A DNA stretch of 64,000 nt from Aphrophora alni. Lineage: Eukaryota; Arthropoda; Insecta; Hemiptera; Aphrophoridae. Both the position numbers and the translations under genes were made by a program. This document shows positions 47,368 through 58,865 of this stretch, piece after piece. Position 1 is the stretch's first letter, and each line of letters opens with the position of its first letter. Location: NCBI GenBank assembly GCA_963513935.1, contig OY740765.1, positions 74,135,718 through 74,199,717 on the forward strand, read 5' to 3'. The notes under the pieces were generated by a model. It made no database searches. It saw only the letters and a program-made list of their open reading frames with translations, and was not told the DNA's origin.

Positions 47368-48060
47368 ACCATTGCGGACGAACGACGTGACGTTCACGTC
47401 CTCACGTTAGGTGGACTAAACTCCGAAAGACGTCTATGTCACTTTTCGTTCTATTCAATTATTCTGCATTGTCAACTAATAGTTGTGATTCATGATAACT
47501 CTGCTAGATTGTGCGTTTTGTATTTTTAATTATCTACAATAGATTGTGCGCGGATGCCTAACGACGTGTTTCAAGAAAAATTCAAAATGCCTACTTTTTT
47601 TTTATACTGTCAGTTTGCCGCCATTTTGTGAATGAGTGTGTTGGTCTGTTATGTTTTGTTGGCAAGATGAGTGACAACTTACGTTCATTGGAACTTGATA
47701 GGTTATTATTAGAAAGTGGTAGTGACAGTGATAGTGATACTTATCCTTCGTTTTTGGATGGGAATGAGTTATTATTAGTTCGTGTTTGTCCCCGTCTGCT
47801 CGTGCATAATCCAGTATTGTGCGAAGCTTTCGACGAGCTACAAGTGGTTGAACCTTCAGGCCAAGATGATGTTTTAAAGTTTAGTTTTACTCATTAATGT
47901 TGTTTACATTTATAAAAAAAGATATAGCTTTGTTAGAATTCCAATATGTGAAAAGGACGTGATTGCAACGTCTTTCGCTCGTAAAGATGTGCATAGTGCT
48001 GGCGAAATAACTCCGGCTGCTGGGTGCCGCGCAGCACAGTTTTATTCCGCCCGCAATGGG
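47368..48060 (+). mobile_element. piggyBac non-autonomous derivative, 693 bp
   Basis: TTAA (47364-47367) then ACCATTGCGGACG; at the right CGCAATGGG then TTAA (48061-48064). The ends are inverted repeats apart from the first base. The element retains the transposase start but no catalytic domain (see 47667-47897). Confidence 0.88.
47667..47897 (+). CDS. Retained N-terminal piggyBac ORF (76 aa)
   Basis: From ATG 47667 the frame encodes a short acidic peptide, MSDNLRSLELDRLLLESGSD, with a following Ser/Asp run. This is the style of piggyBac transposase N-termini (compare 50006-50200 and 21883). After about 30 residues it runs into unrelated sequence and stops. The DDD core and Cys-rich tail are absent. 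Whether it is expressed or affects transposition is unknown. Confidence 0.55.
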   Translation: MSDNLRSLELDRLLLESGSDSDSDTYPSFLDGNELLLVRVCPRLLVHNPVLCEAFDELQVVEPSGQDDVLKFSFTH

Positions 48061-48524
48061 TTAACGTTTCACCCGCGAACATTTAAATATAAAATGAAAT
48101 ATATTATTCAAAGTACATGTTTTAAATATTAGATAAAGTTTTTGTAATTTTATTTTCATAAAATTGATATATTTCTTTGTTTTTACATTATTATAATTAC
48201 AAAATAATTAACACATATTGATAATAATTTAATATTTATGTTATTATTTTTTTACATTGATATTAATTTTTCTTTAACATTTATAATTTAAAAAAAAAAT
48301 AGTAATAATTAGTTCTAAAATAAATACTTAGTACTAATTATCTAATTGCAGTTATGTATTGCAACATACAAATACATTGATCATTAAAAAAAATAAAAAT
48401 TTCAAATTGTGTAAACATTAAAAAAAAAAAAAAAATTTAAATTGTGTAAAGAAACATTTGGTAGCTTACCTAACTTTTTCCTATTAAATCCACTTAGAAA
48501 TTTCTCAAATACTTAAACTACTTT
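48061..48524. other. Helitron 3' non-coding part
   Basis: AT-rich DNA between the piggyBac derivative and the helicase stop codon. No gene. Confidence 0.6.
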
Positions 48525-49531
48525 AGAACCTCTTTGTAGACAACATTTGTGGTCTTTCCATCAGGAGTTAAAATCACTAAACTGCTGGAGAAACTTACTC
48601 TAGAACAGGCAATGTAAAATTGTCTATGTGAGGAACAGTCATCTCTTAAATGAATTCAAAAGGATAATCCGATGGAATAAGTGGTATACTTGGTATTAAT
48701 ACCGTCTCTCCTCGAGCACAGCCAGTTATTACACTAGCTTCTATCAAGTTTTTACGAAGAGTTTTCACTTGCAATTTAGTGCCATTACACAGCTTAGGAA
48801 GGGGCAAATTTTTTGCAACAAAATGATTGGTCCCCAACTTTCATTGTAGTCTATGAGGTGGAAATCCAGGGGGCATAAGTGTATTGAGAAACTTTACTGG
48901 ATATTGCACTGCTTTATCAATGTTTGTAGTAGAGTCTATAGAATTGTAGAACATTTCATCTCCTTGTAACATTCGTAATAAAATATTATTTATTTCATCT
49001 GATTTATCGTTTGTTGGTGTCAATATGGCACGCTTACAAAAAATAATCAATATATTTATCTTTGATATTTCTAATATTGGGATAAATGACTTTAATGACG
49101 TCTGCTACATTTGTTGCTACTTCGCCTAATCCTGTAATCCTGAAGGTATATTTCCTGATGACTCATGATATCTTCTGTCTCCTATCTTAAGAAGTAGATC
49201 TGAAAACCTAGCCCAGCAGAAGCATCTACTCTTAAACGAATTCTCATATTCTAACTCAATGAAAGTTTTCACAGATAAGGCCACAGAAATGAAAATTTAA
49301 TACATGCTTTTACCACATTTGCAGGTGTACCTCTAGACACTACTAGTAGTGTTTGACAAAAGTCTCCAGCCAATAGCAAATTTGCTCCATCCATCACCTG
49401 AGTGGAATTTCTAGGATTTTGAAGAATAGCATCAAGTGCTTCAAATCGTCTTTTATGCGGCATGGTACTTTCATCCCAGATGATAAGTTTACATTCTCTC
49501 AAAACTTTAGCCAAATCACTTTGCTTTTTAA

Positions 49532-50687
49532 CCCTTTGGGTGCCACGGTGACGATCTATCGTCACCTTTTTTCGTGCGAGAAATGCCACGATGACGATCT
49601 ATCGTCACCATTTTTATGTGCGAGAAATGCCACGGTGACGATCCATCGCCACTGCGTATTTCGTAGTTTAATTAATTTATTTGTAATCTGCTATATAGTA
49701 TTTCGGTGTTTTAAAATACTTTGTGGTATATCCAGTGATATTCAGTGGTGGAAAAAATTTTGTTTTAGCTAACTAAACAGATGACAACAATTACTGATGC
49801 ACAAAATCAGCTGTTGTCATTTTCACTTGCAGGTTAGAAGTGTACGGTACTGATATTATTGTGTGTTGATATTATTTTCTCGCTACAGTCATCAGTTTTT
49901 TTTTGAAGTTTGTTGTTCGTGTTATTTTATTATTTGTTTGTTGAAGGTTATTATTTTAGTTATTACAAGTTTAAAGTAGTATTTTGGATAATATATTGCT
50001 TTGAAATGGCGGAAGATAATCTAAGAGGTAGCGAAGTAGACAGATTACTTTTAGGTTATTCAGACGATGACTCTTTAGCCTCTGAAGATGATTTGTTACA
50101 TTTATTTGGGGATGACAGTGATCTAGACCCGTTATATCAACCAGAAAGTGATAGTGACAATCAGTTTAGTGATAGTGATATTGATTTAAACTTAGATTAA
50201 CCTAGTACATCAGGTAAACAAAATAGGCCTAGGATAGGTTGGGATAGGTTAGTTCTGAGATAAAAGTTTTTTGTTTGAGTTTGGTTTTCAACCAAATAAT
50301 TTAAAAATTTGGTCACTTATAGAAAACAGTATACAGATAGAAAATAGCACAATTCCCATGTATAAAATATTTTTGGTTTGTGAGGTAAAAAAAAAAATGT
50401 AAAATTTTTTTTTCTAAATTAGGCTATCTAAAGTTTGGTTTTTAATAAATAATTTTTTTTACATATAGAATCCAACTTATTTACAAATATAATTGTAGCC
50501 TAGGTAACACTGAACATTTTGACACTAAATTTGTTAAGATATCTTGTATACAATTTAATCTGTGTCAATTATAACAAAGTTCTCCAAAAAACCATTTATA
50601 CCTGTGGCATTTTTGGGTGAGTCTGTGCATTTTAGATGTGTTACCGAATTTTCCAGTTATGAAAATTTTCTTGTGGCACTCAAAGGG
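49532..50687 (+). mobile_element. piggyBac non-autonomous derivative, 1156 bp
   Basis: TTAA (49528-49531), CCCTTTGGGTGCCAC; at the right GTGGCACTCAAAGGG, TTAA (50688-50691). Inverted repeats agree at 14 of 15 positions. Near the left end CGGTGACGATCTATCGTCAC and similar GTGACGAT..ATCGTCAC palindromes recur three times. It is inserted in the Helitron helicase gene, whose frame reads across the site. Confidence 0.92.
50006..50200 (+). CDS. Retained N-terminal piggyBac ORF (64 aa)
   Basis: ATG at 50006 opens a highly acidic peptide (MAEDNLRGSEVDRLLLGYSD, then DDSLASEDDLLHLFGDDSD) ending at a stop at 50198-50200. It resembles the start of piggyBac transposases, and the beginning is similar to the 47667 peptide (L-R-S/G-x-E-x-D-R-L-L-L). 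No catalytic domain follows. It may be a leftover of internal deletion; any role is unproven. Confidence 0.55.
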   Translation: MAEDNLRGSEVDRLLLGYSDDDSLASEDDLLHLFGDDSDLDPLYQPESDSDNQFSDSDIDLNLD

Positions 50688-51224
50688 TTAATATTACAAA
50701 GAGGATTTTCAGTGTAATTTAAGTTAAGAAGTTTTGAAAGCAGAGTGCACTGTTTTTCTACCATCTAACAAAGTTGTAGATATTCCTGATGACGTAATGG
50801 CTTATGCAATATCTCCATTACTTCTTACTTTAGGTAGGAGTAAGCTAATTAGAAAAGTTTTTCAAGTACCTCCAGGTCATAGTCGGATTTTGGTAGGGAT
50901 ACATGGGGGTGCAAATATACCGGGGGGTCTGGGAGGTATGGAAAACCCCCTAGGGTGGAGGGGGTCTGGGGTCCCTCCACAATTTAAAAAAAAAAAAAAA
51001 TTTACATGAAAATACTTGTTTTCATTTGATTTTAGATTCGTTTTAACAATGGAAATAATGTTAAATTTGCACTAGCAAAATTTGCAATATAATGTACACT
51101 ATTATAGTGTTTAATATATTAGGCCTAATAATGATAATGTGGCATAGGTTCTTGGCCATAGTTAACGCCTTTGAAATATAATAATATAAAAATAAGTAGG
51201 TCTAGGTTAAAACCATCGTCAATC

Positions 51225-53120
51225 CTAGAGCTGTTCCTCGACCCGCTAGCGGGTCGATTTTCAACCCATTGTTTAGTCTAACGACCGGAAAACACGTATT
51301 TGGCATTCAACATTTCGCCCACTTAGAATCGTCCACCTATCGCAATAAATAAAATACTGTTGGAAAGCTAATGTTCTGTAGATGCATAATCATGCAAAAA
51401 TAAAAATACCACAAAACATTATAAATAATATTTAAAAAATTGGTAATTTTGCATATTTTTATGCGTAAAATCAAAGATTTGAACTGTGCGGTTGTAAGTA
51501 TAAATGACGCCATTTTTTTCTCATATGTTCACAAATCTATTTTTCTGTCAAACAGGTCGACCAAAACACTGTTCTGTAGATCACATCTTTCTCTTTCGAT
51601 CTGTGCTTTACAAATTGTTCATAGATCGCAAGATATTTCTATTTTACCAAAGTAGTAACCAAACCGAACGAATCTCATTTTTAATTTGGTGCAGTTTACT
51701 AAATAAGATTATCGATTATTCAATTGATATTTTGGTACCGATCTTTACAGTATGTTGTAGAGAAGATTTCATTCTATCTGTTGGTAGTATTTGCTACGTC
51801 CTAGAGTTTCTTTTAGGTTATTGTTACTTACTTGGAAGTTAGCGATGTGTGTGTACTAAAATGACATGTGAAAGGCGTAGTGGTATGTGACGGGATTATA
51901 TATCTGTTATTCTGAAGGTTTGTTTTATTTATTTATTATAAATTGTGTATACAAATTACAATATCTGTATTATTGTTTGTAGAATTTATTGTTTTGAGTG
52001 AATGTTATTGTCAGACATCAAATATTGAGGCTGTCTAGAGATAGAGGTTATGTTATAATCTGGTCTTCCATTTTAGCAAATTTACATGTGTTTACAAATA
52101 AAAATAATTTTGTCTAATGAAAATTTTATACATTGTTTTTTTTTACCAAAATGTTTATAAATTTATATAGGCCTATCTATAAATAGAGATAGGTTATGAC
52201 ATACCTGGTCTGACTTTTTTAGCAAATTTCAATTTGTTTACATATTAAAATAATTTTGTCTAATGAAAATTTTATAAATTGATTATGTTTTTACCAAAAT
52301 GTATGCAAAATGTTTATAAATTTATATAGGCCTATCTATAATTATTTTTTTTTGTTTATATACCTATTTCTGTGGAATTTTGCCTCGGTTACAGGGTAAT
52401 TTTGTTGATTCCGTACATAATAACTCCAAAATGTTTCCATTTAAAAGTTTTTGCATTACACACATAAAATCTATGTATTTTTGTGAGAACATAGGTAATA
52501 AAAATTTGGGTTTTGAATAATAATTATATTTTTGGTGAATTTTTGAAATTATGCCTATCTTTTGAGCAAATTTTCACTTCTTATGTAAAAATTCACCATG
52601 TCTAATGAAAATTTTATAAATTGATTTTTCTTTTTAGCAACTTTTATCCACAAATATATTACAAATCTCTAGTAATTAATTGAAAAAATTCAAAAAAATA
52701 TATATATTTTTATGATGTACATTACCATTTCTGTGAAATTCTTGCCTCCGTTACTTTCCGATTTTTTGCTTTTTGACATACTAACTCCAATTTTTTTACA
52801 TCTAACATTTTTTTTTTAATACACAGCTAAAATCTATGCATCTTTCTGAATATAATGATATGTAGAAGTTGTGTTTTCCATAAATATTACTATTTTGGGT
52901 GAATTTTTGAAAATAAGCCTATCAAGTTCACTTTTTTTGTAAACCATTTTATTTTTATTTTGAAAATGTAACAAATTTTTTTTTTTTCTTTAAATATATT
53001 CACAAATATTATACAAAACTTTTGTATATCTTGAAAAACAGCGATAAAAATTTTATTTTGGATGATTCAGGTTTTTCTAAAAAATAATAACTTCTTTTTT
53101 TTTACATCTAACATACTTAA
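51225..53120 (-). mobile_element. piggyBac-ended family, copy 3 (inverted)
   Basis: The left part is the reverse complement of the right part of 13004-15153 (AAAGCTAATGTTCTGTAGAT, then TGCATAATCATGCAAAAA). The right part carries the inverted ~335-bp units (ATCTATGCATCTTTCTGAAT near 52825). A CGACCCGCTAGCGGGTCGA palindrome sits near the left edge. TTAA-flanked ends are not evident, so boundaries are approximate. Confidence 0.65.
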
Positions 53121-53495
53121 TACAAAGTTTTCAGAAATTATGACTTTTATAACCAAGTTATTTCTTTTTTGTTAAAACCCTTTGCTAAAAATTGAAAAAA
53201 AAACTAAATTATGAATAAAGAATAATAACTTTTTGACTCTTTAAATAAGTAGGTATATAATAAACGTTATAAATAAGCTTAAAATGAAATAATTTTTAAT
53301 TACAACATTGGTAAATCATAATATTGACACAATAAAATCTTTACAATTACATAATAAAATTACGTTTCAACTAAATAATGTAAATAACATATTACTTTAA
53401 ATTAGGTTTGTTCATTAGCAAAGGTTCTTTCCTTGGCTACGAAACATCAATTTAAATAAAGAAAACAAAAACAAAAATTATGAACACAGGTTGCA
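53121..53495. other. Non-coding 3' region of the hAT
   Basis: AT-rich sequence between the piggyBac-family copy and the hAT stop codon. Nothing recognised. Confidence 0.5.
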
Positions 53496-55488
53496 TCACT
53501 TCGTTCCGTCTTTGGAAAGAAATAGATTTACCAGAGTCTCATAGTCCATAGCCTTCACTATGTCACTTTCTGAAAATATAACCATCAAATCTGAAAGTCG
53601 TTCTTGATTCATTGTAGAACGTAGCCAGTTACTGATTCTCCGCATTACTGAACAGGGTCTTTCACATGTTGCACTGTTAGAAGGCAAAGTAAAAGCTATG
53701 CACATCATCTTGAACAAATTTGGGTATGATTTACTGGTGATATTTTCAATAAAAATTGGTACAATTGTCTTCAGAGAGGAAATTTGAAGATCAATAAAAA
53801 CGTTCTTGCTGTCCCTTTTTTCTTGTATGGCAAATTTAGCTATGTGCAGTCCCGCTTTTAAAGACTTCATGTTAATACTATGGTATGGGATAGCTGTTAA
53901 TAAAGAAAATACTTTTCTTAACATTAAGTCGTAAAAATTGTTCACTAGAAGTCGCTAGTTCTAAGCTGTTCTCCGAAAATCTTCTGTTAATTTCTGCTAA
54001 CAAAATATCAAAAAATGGATAGTAGAAACATCTTAGAAATGAAGTCTCAGCCTTAGCTGCAGCACCTGGTGTATATTTCCCTTCATCACCAATCTCTTCG
54101 GTTGTATCAGTGAATCTGTGACCAACAGGCATCATAACAACATAGCTATCAAGTTTAGTTTAGCTAGAAAGTAGTTTTTGCCGCTTATTGCAGTCAGGCT
54201 GGCTACTGTTGGTAGGTCTATCGTCACTATTTTCATCACTTGGGATAACAATGCCGTTTTCTTTTGCAAACTTCTTGATTTTGTTACCAGGCGACTTAAA
54301 TTAACGAAAGGTGGAACCAACTGGTAACAATGTTTAATAAAAAAAAAAGACAAAGACAAATTATATAATCAACAAGGCCCAAAATTTATTGAATTAAAAA
54401 AAAAGAAATTTCGACGGATCAGATTTTACCATTTACAGTTATGAAAATATCACCTTAAGCTTACTTGACATGACCAAAAGCTTAATAATAATAAAAAAAT
54501 TACAAATTGAATCTTCAAAAAGTTTACATGCCCTTAATAAGTAAAAGAGAAAAAAAATTATCAATAATTAAACTCTGACATTTATCCCCCCCTTGTTTAT
54601 ATAAACTGTTACAAAGAATTTAACAATAAAAAAAAAGATTCTATAATCAAGATTAATATTTTAGTTTCAAAAGTTATATTAATTCTAACAAGTTCATCAT
54701 TAAATTACTTATTAAATATCATGATTTTGTTTATTAAATTTCTTACATTCTAAGTTGGCCAACATATATATAATAAAAAAAAGAAATTTGTTTGTAATAT
54801 AAGTAAATTTTTAAATAGTGAAATTCTTAAATACTGAAAATTTTTTAAATATTGAAATTTTTTAAAGTGAAATTTTTTAAATATGAAATTGTTAAATAAT
54901 GAAAAAAATTTTTTTTAGATTGACGTCAATTTTATTAATTTTGAAATAACCCCTTTGGGGCTGTTAGGACCAAAAGTTTGCATGCAGCACCACCCAAATA
55001 TATATTAAATTATAAATAATTACACATTATCACATACAGACAGTAAAGGACATATTGTTAAACAGAGTTCAGTCGCAAAACAGAAAAATATATATAAACA
55101 GTTTCACAAAGTCAGTATTTTAGATGAAAATCATTTTATAGTGCACACAACGATGTTTTAGAGTTTTTTTGTTACAAACATGTTTCAAACAGTTAAACAG
55201 AGTCTTTAAAAAGGCATCCTATCTTTGCTGCTTTGACTTGCAAAATCCTGCATACAAAATTCCACCAAGCTGGGACCAGCTTTAGCTGTTGGAAAGAAAC
55301 ACAGGTCTAATAGAGATTTATGCAATTTTATACATGTAACAGCACAAATTTTCTTTTATACAAAATGCTTAGTTACTTCATCGAAATCAAGAAAATTATC
55401 ATAATTATAGAAATCCAGAAAAGGTTATAATTAAGTCCTTTTATATTGTTTACACTGATGACCGACGGTACTTGATAGAATTCCATTT

Positions 55489-55654
55489 TAACAAATAAAA
55501 CACAATATTTCTTTTGTAAAATTCTATAATTTATTTGGTCTAGCCGACCATGGTTTCGCCAGTTACGGCATTGACGAGGCTCTTACAAGACTAAATACAA
55601 AGCACAACATAACTATTATAAAAGGTAGGAAAATCCCGTTAACAAACAAAGCAC
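55489..55654 (+). repeat. Left inverted terminal repeat of the Penelope-like element
   Basis: Contains GTCTAGCCGACCATGGTTTC and GCATTGACGAGGCTCTTACA. Its reverse complement is found at 57308-57472 with only one or two mismatches. Such flanking repeats (pseudo-LTRs) are typical of Penelope-like elements. Confidence 0.92.
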
Positions 55655-55658
55655 TTTT

Positions 55659-57266
55659 GTGGAGTTAAATTCTTTTGTGGAGTTAAAAAAGGACCCAACA
55701 AAGAAAAATAGTAATATTGTTAAATCTATGTTAGCACAAAATAATTGCATTTTTAGTCAGGCTCATGTTAAAACTTTACCTGTGATGAATAGTCTGGCTC
55801 CTAGATTATATGGCCTTATGAAACTACACAAACCGGATATTCCCATCCGCCCTGTAGTTTCCTTTGTACAGTCACCTTCATACAATGTAGCTAAATTTGC
55901 CAACACATTTCTAAAAAACATTTCTAGGTTCCAACCTAAATTTGGTTTAAAAAATTCTTTGGATTTGGTGGATAAGATTAAAGATGTCAAAGCCTCCCTT
56001 AACGCCAAAATTGTGTCATTTGATGTAAAAAGTTTATTTACTAGTATTCCGGTCAATGACTGTTTGACTGGTGTGCAATCTTTGTTAGATCGAGCTAAAG
56101 TTGATCCTTGTATTTCTATAGAATTGATGAATATAATTGAAGTATGTATTAAACAAAATTATTTTCAATTTCAAAATAAGTTTTTTGCACAAGTTGATGG
56201 GTTAGCAATGGGATCTCCGTTATCTCCGTTGTTAGCTGAGATTTTTATGGATACTTTTGAATCTATAGTTTTTGATAGTAATAACCAGTTTAAGCATTGT
56301 ATTAATTATTGGTATAGATATGTAGATGATGTTTTATGTTTATTTGAAGGTACTGACCGCCAACTTGAGTGTTTTTTAAAGTATTTAAATTCTATTAACT
56401 CGGCGATACAATTTACTATGGAAGTAGGACAGAATAATCAAATTAATTTTTTAGATCTTACAATTAAAATCATTGATGGTAGGCATAATTTCAGCATTTT
56501 TAGGAAACCTACGTTTAGTGACAACATTATACATGTTACATCACAACATCCTTATAATCATAAATTGGCTGCTTTTCATAGTATGTTGTATCGCCTCATT
56601 AATATTCCTATGTCTAATGATGATTTTTATACTGAGCTTGTATGTATTAAACAAATAGCCATTAATAATGGTTATGAGGTTAATCTCATTGATAAAATGT
56701 TAAAAAGAAAATTAAAAAATAAGGCTAAATCCTTTATTTTCCCAATAGTCAATTCTAATAATTCCACACAAAAGTGGCGTAGAATTAACTATTTTGGTAA
56801 AGTTAGCCATGCAGTTGGTAAAGTTTTAGAAAAGAAAAAACACTGTAAACCAGCTTATTATTGTAAACAAAATTTAGGAAAGATGTTGGTAAATTCCAAA
56901 GATAATATAGAAAAAATGCAAAAAAGTGGTGTGTACAAACTGACATGTAGTATTTGTAATGCTGCTTATGTTGGCCAAACAGGCCGTAGTTTTAAGTGTA
57001 GGTTAGGTGAGCATGAAAGGAGTTGGCGGTTAGGTTATAATGATTCTAGTTTTTCTAACCATTTAAAAAATCATGCATTGACAGATTTTTATTCTAATGT
57101 TAATTTTGAAATTTTACATGTTAACGTAAAAAGTAGAAAATTAAATGTTTTGGAAATTTTAGAAATTAAGAGACTTTTGTGTAATGATGATAATCTAGTT
57201 TTAAATGACCAAACGGAATTTTTGTCATTTTCTCCTTTACTTCAACCTCTATTCAAGGTTGGTTAA
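55659..57266 (+). CDS. Penelope-like RT with GIY-YIG endonuclease, 5'-truncated
   Basis: An open frame of about 535 codons with no ATG at its start (it opens with GTG just after a short duplicated GGAGTTAAA). RT motifs in order: LYGLMKLHKPDIPIRPVVS (~50-70), VSFDVKSLFTSIP (motif A, ~120), GLAMGSPLSPLLAEIFMD (motif B, ~180) and YRYVDDVLCLF (motif C, YVDD, ~220). C-terminal from ~435 is a GIY-YIG endonuclease (GVYKLTCSICNAAYVGQTGR, then SNHLKNHAL). PLE proteins are usually longer, so the N-terminus is missing. In the family the RT primes at broken DNA and the nuclease nicks target DNA. The lack of stops points to recent insertion. Older relatives are at 20817-20960 and 22390-22620. Confidence 0.92.
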   Translation: MELNSFVELKKDPTKKNSNIVKSMLAQNNCIFSQAHVKTLPVMNSLAPRLYGLMKLHKPDIPIRPVVSFVQSPSYNVAKFANTFLKNISRFQPKFGLKNSLDLVDKIKDVKASLNAKIVSFDVKSLFTSIPVNDCLTGVQSLLDRAKVDPCISIELMNIIEVCIKQNYFQFQNKFFAQVDGLAMGSPLSPLLAEIFMDTFESIVFDSNNQFKHCINYWYRYVDDVLCLFEGTDRQLECFLKYLNSINSAIQFTMEVGQNNQINFLDLTIKIIDGRHNFSIFRKPTFSDNIIHVTSQHPYNHKLAAFHSMLYRLINIPMSNDDFYTELVCIKQIAINNGYEVNLIDKMLKRKLKNKAKSFIFPIVNSNNSTQKWRRINYFGKVSHAVGKVLEKKKHCKPAYYCKQNLGKMLVNSKDNIEKMQKSGVYKLTCSICNAAYVGQTGRSFKCRLGEHERSWRLGYNDSSFSNHLKNHALTDFYSNVNFEILHVNVKSRKLNVLEILEIKRLLCNDDNLVLNDQTEFLSFSPLLQPLFKVG

Positions 57267-57307
57267 TACCTGTGTGAATGACCTGTGGGGTTTTCCCCTG
57301 GGTCTTT

Positions 57308-57472
57308 GTGCTTTGTTTGTTAACGGGATTTTCCTACCTTTTATAATAGTTATGTTGTGCTTTGTATTTAGTCTTGTAAGAGCCTCGTCAATGCCGTAAC
57401 TGGCGAAACCATGGTCGGCTAGACCAAATAAATTATAGAATTTTACAAAAGGAATATTGTGTTTTATTTGTT
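57308..57472 (-). repeat. Right inverted terminal repeat of the Penelope-like element
   Basis: Inverse of 55489-55654. It ends at the start of the right 13-bp target duplication. Confidence 0.9.
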
Positions 57473-58865
57473 AAGTCCTTTTAGTTGTTAATTTTAATAG
57501 TATATGGATATCTTGATTTCTGTTTGAAACAAAGACTTATAACAAGAGTCAGAAATTTTCTAAATACAAAAACTCTGCTTCAGAAAAACCTTTTTGGTAG
57601 TTTTTTTGATATGACCAAAATTTAATATTTTAACTGTTCAAGATTCAACATAACTGCTCAATACTCAAAGTGTGACTGTTTAAGGTTTACATTTAGCTTT
57701 TGTAAATTATGTTTTAAAGAAAGGAAATGCCTTTATAAGTTATTAAAGTTCAGTAAAATTTTGAATACTAAAATAAAACATCAAACACATATCTTAATAA
57801 ACAAAGCCTAAAATATTAACAAGTCTTATAGTATAACAAAATCTGAGAAATAGGTTACCTGGACAGGTAGTGAAGTGCAGAGAAAATTTTGAATGGAGCA
57901 TACGCCGTATTTTATAAAAAAAGCTCACTGACACCTTAATTGTACCACACTAAAACACTGACATCCGTAGAAATACATATTGCATCGTAAACAGTTGTTA
58001 GAAAATTGTAAAAAGAATAGAATGAATATTTCAGACCATTGTGCAAAAGGGAGTCCGGTGAGATTTTGGTGCGACTACATATTCTAGTAGGTTGAACTGA
58101 ACTGACTTGAAAGAGATAACGGTATATTCGGTTGGACTTCATCCGGTAAGAAAGAGACAGAGATAGCTCGGACGATAGTTTTCAGTGCAGCCCGCAGTGC
58201 TACGCCACTTATCAGGAACAGGTGGATGGACTGGGAGAGGTAGACGGTTGATAATTTTAATGAAGATTTATTTAATTGTCTGAAGGACGTTACAATTTTT
58301 TCCCAAACTTGATCCCATATCCCCTTGTTTCTCCAACTCTAAAGAACCTTTATTGCACCTTTAATAGGTAAGGAGCAAGAAGCGATACTATTGTCTCCTT
58401 TTTGCAAAGCTTTGCTCAACACATTCAAATATAATTTAATGTTACAACAGTCGGTACATGATGGAATTCCATGATAATGGAAATAATGAGACGATTTTTC
58501 AATACCACAAAACGTTTCCACCTAATTGCAATTAAAGCTGTTTTGTGGAATTGAATAATCGTCTCATTATTTACATTCAAATATGTCAACGCTTCTGAAA
58601 AGACCGTAAGGCAGACAACGAATTCTAAAGATAAAATTGAAACAAGTAAGCCCTTGGCTTCAGGTGAACTGGAACGTCTTAAATCAATGGCAAAAATCTT
58701 TAATACTCCAACTATGGCCTTAAAAAGATCTTCAACTGCAGACACAACAGTAGCTCTACAGGACCATCTTGTGTCGGACTGTTTTACTATGGACCTAATA
58801 TGTTTTTCCTCATTAGTTTCAACTTTTAGTTTTTTTTTGTAAATCAATAAAAAGAGCATTAGATT

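Larger units (their letters stand above)
48525..50869 (-). pseudogene. Helitron helicase (PIF1-like), C-terminal two-thirds, interrupted
   Basis: Starting at 50869 on the - strand: remains of the Walker A region (PGGT, stop, KTFLISLLL), ASSGI-type block (ITSSGISTTLLDGRKTVHSA), then a piggyBac derivative (49532-50687). It resumes with KKQSDLAKVLRECKLIIWDE (Walker B), LLLAGDFCQTL and, after more frame changes, ILTPTNDKSDEINN, CNGTKLQV, VITGCARGE and IPLIPSDYPFEF. The end is an IACSRVSFSSSLVILTPDG-type C-terminus with a stop near 48525. This is the order of motifs in Helitron helicases. Multiple stops make it non-functional. Confidence 0.85.
55444..57470 (+). mobile_element. Penelope-like retroelement with inverted terminal repeats
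   Basis: Flanked by the 13-bp direct repeat TTAAGTCCTTTTA (55431-55443 and 57471-57483). Inside are inverted copies of about 165 bp (55489-55654 and 57308-57472), nearly identical, plus a 45-nt tail (55444-55488) present only at the left. The comparable site in the LTR-like copy at 8287-10419 is empty. The coding region is intact but lacks its N-terminal part. Confidence 0.92.
54282..58294 (+). mobile_element. Solo LTR-like element, family A, copy 2
   Basis: Starts TGTTACCAGGCGAC and ends GGACGTTACA, flanked by ATTT (54278-54281 and 58295-58298). It matches the copy at 8287-10419 along its length. A Penelope-like element with its own 13-bp duplication is inserted at 55444-57470. Without it the length is about 2.0 kb. 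The hAT frame continues on both sides, which confirms the edges. Confidence 0.8.
53496..58859 (-). pseudogene. hAT transposase (ZMYM1-like), split by an LTR-like element
   Basis: The N-side part (58299-58859) contains KQSDTRWSCRATVVSAVEDL, the conserved RW block after the catalytic region. A stop lies near 58339. After the insertion at 54282-58294 the C-side continues (KIKKFAKENGIVIPSDENSD, a linker, then NRRFSENSLELATS). It ends with the dimerisation domain: FTLPSNSATCERPCSVMRRI, then NWLRSTMNQERLSDLMV. Frame changes occur near 54132 and 53945. The N-terminal zinc finger and first catalytic motifs are missing. It is a different hAT lineage from the one at 2290-5685. Confidence 0.8.

Noticed and set aside
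50734..51009. 91-residue + strand ORF with LPSNKVVDIPDDV
   Set aside because: It is the antisense of the Helitron helicase (GISTTLLDGRKTVHSA on the - strand) and then runs into the hAT end and an A-run.
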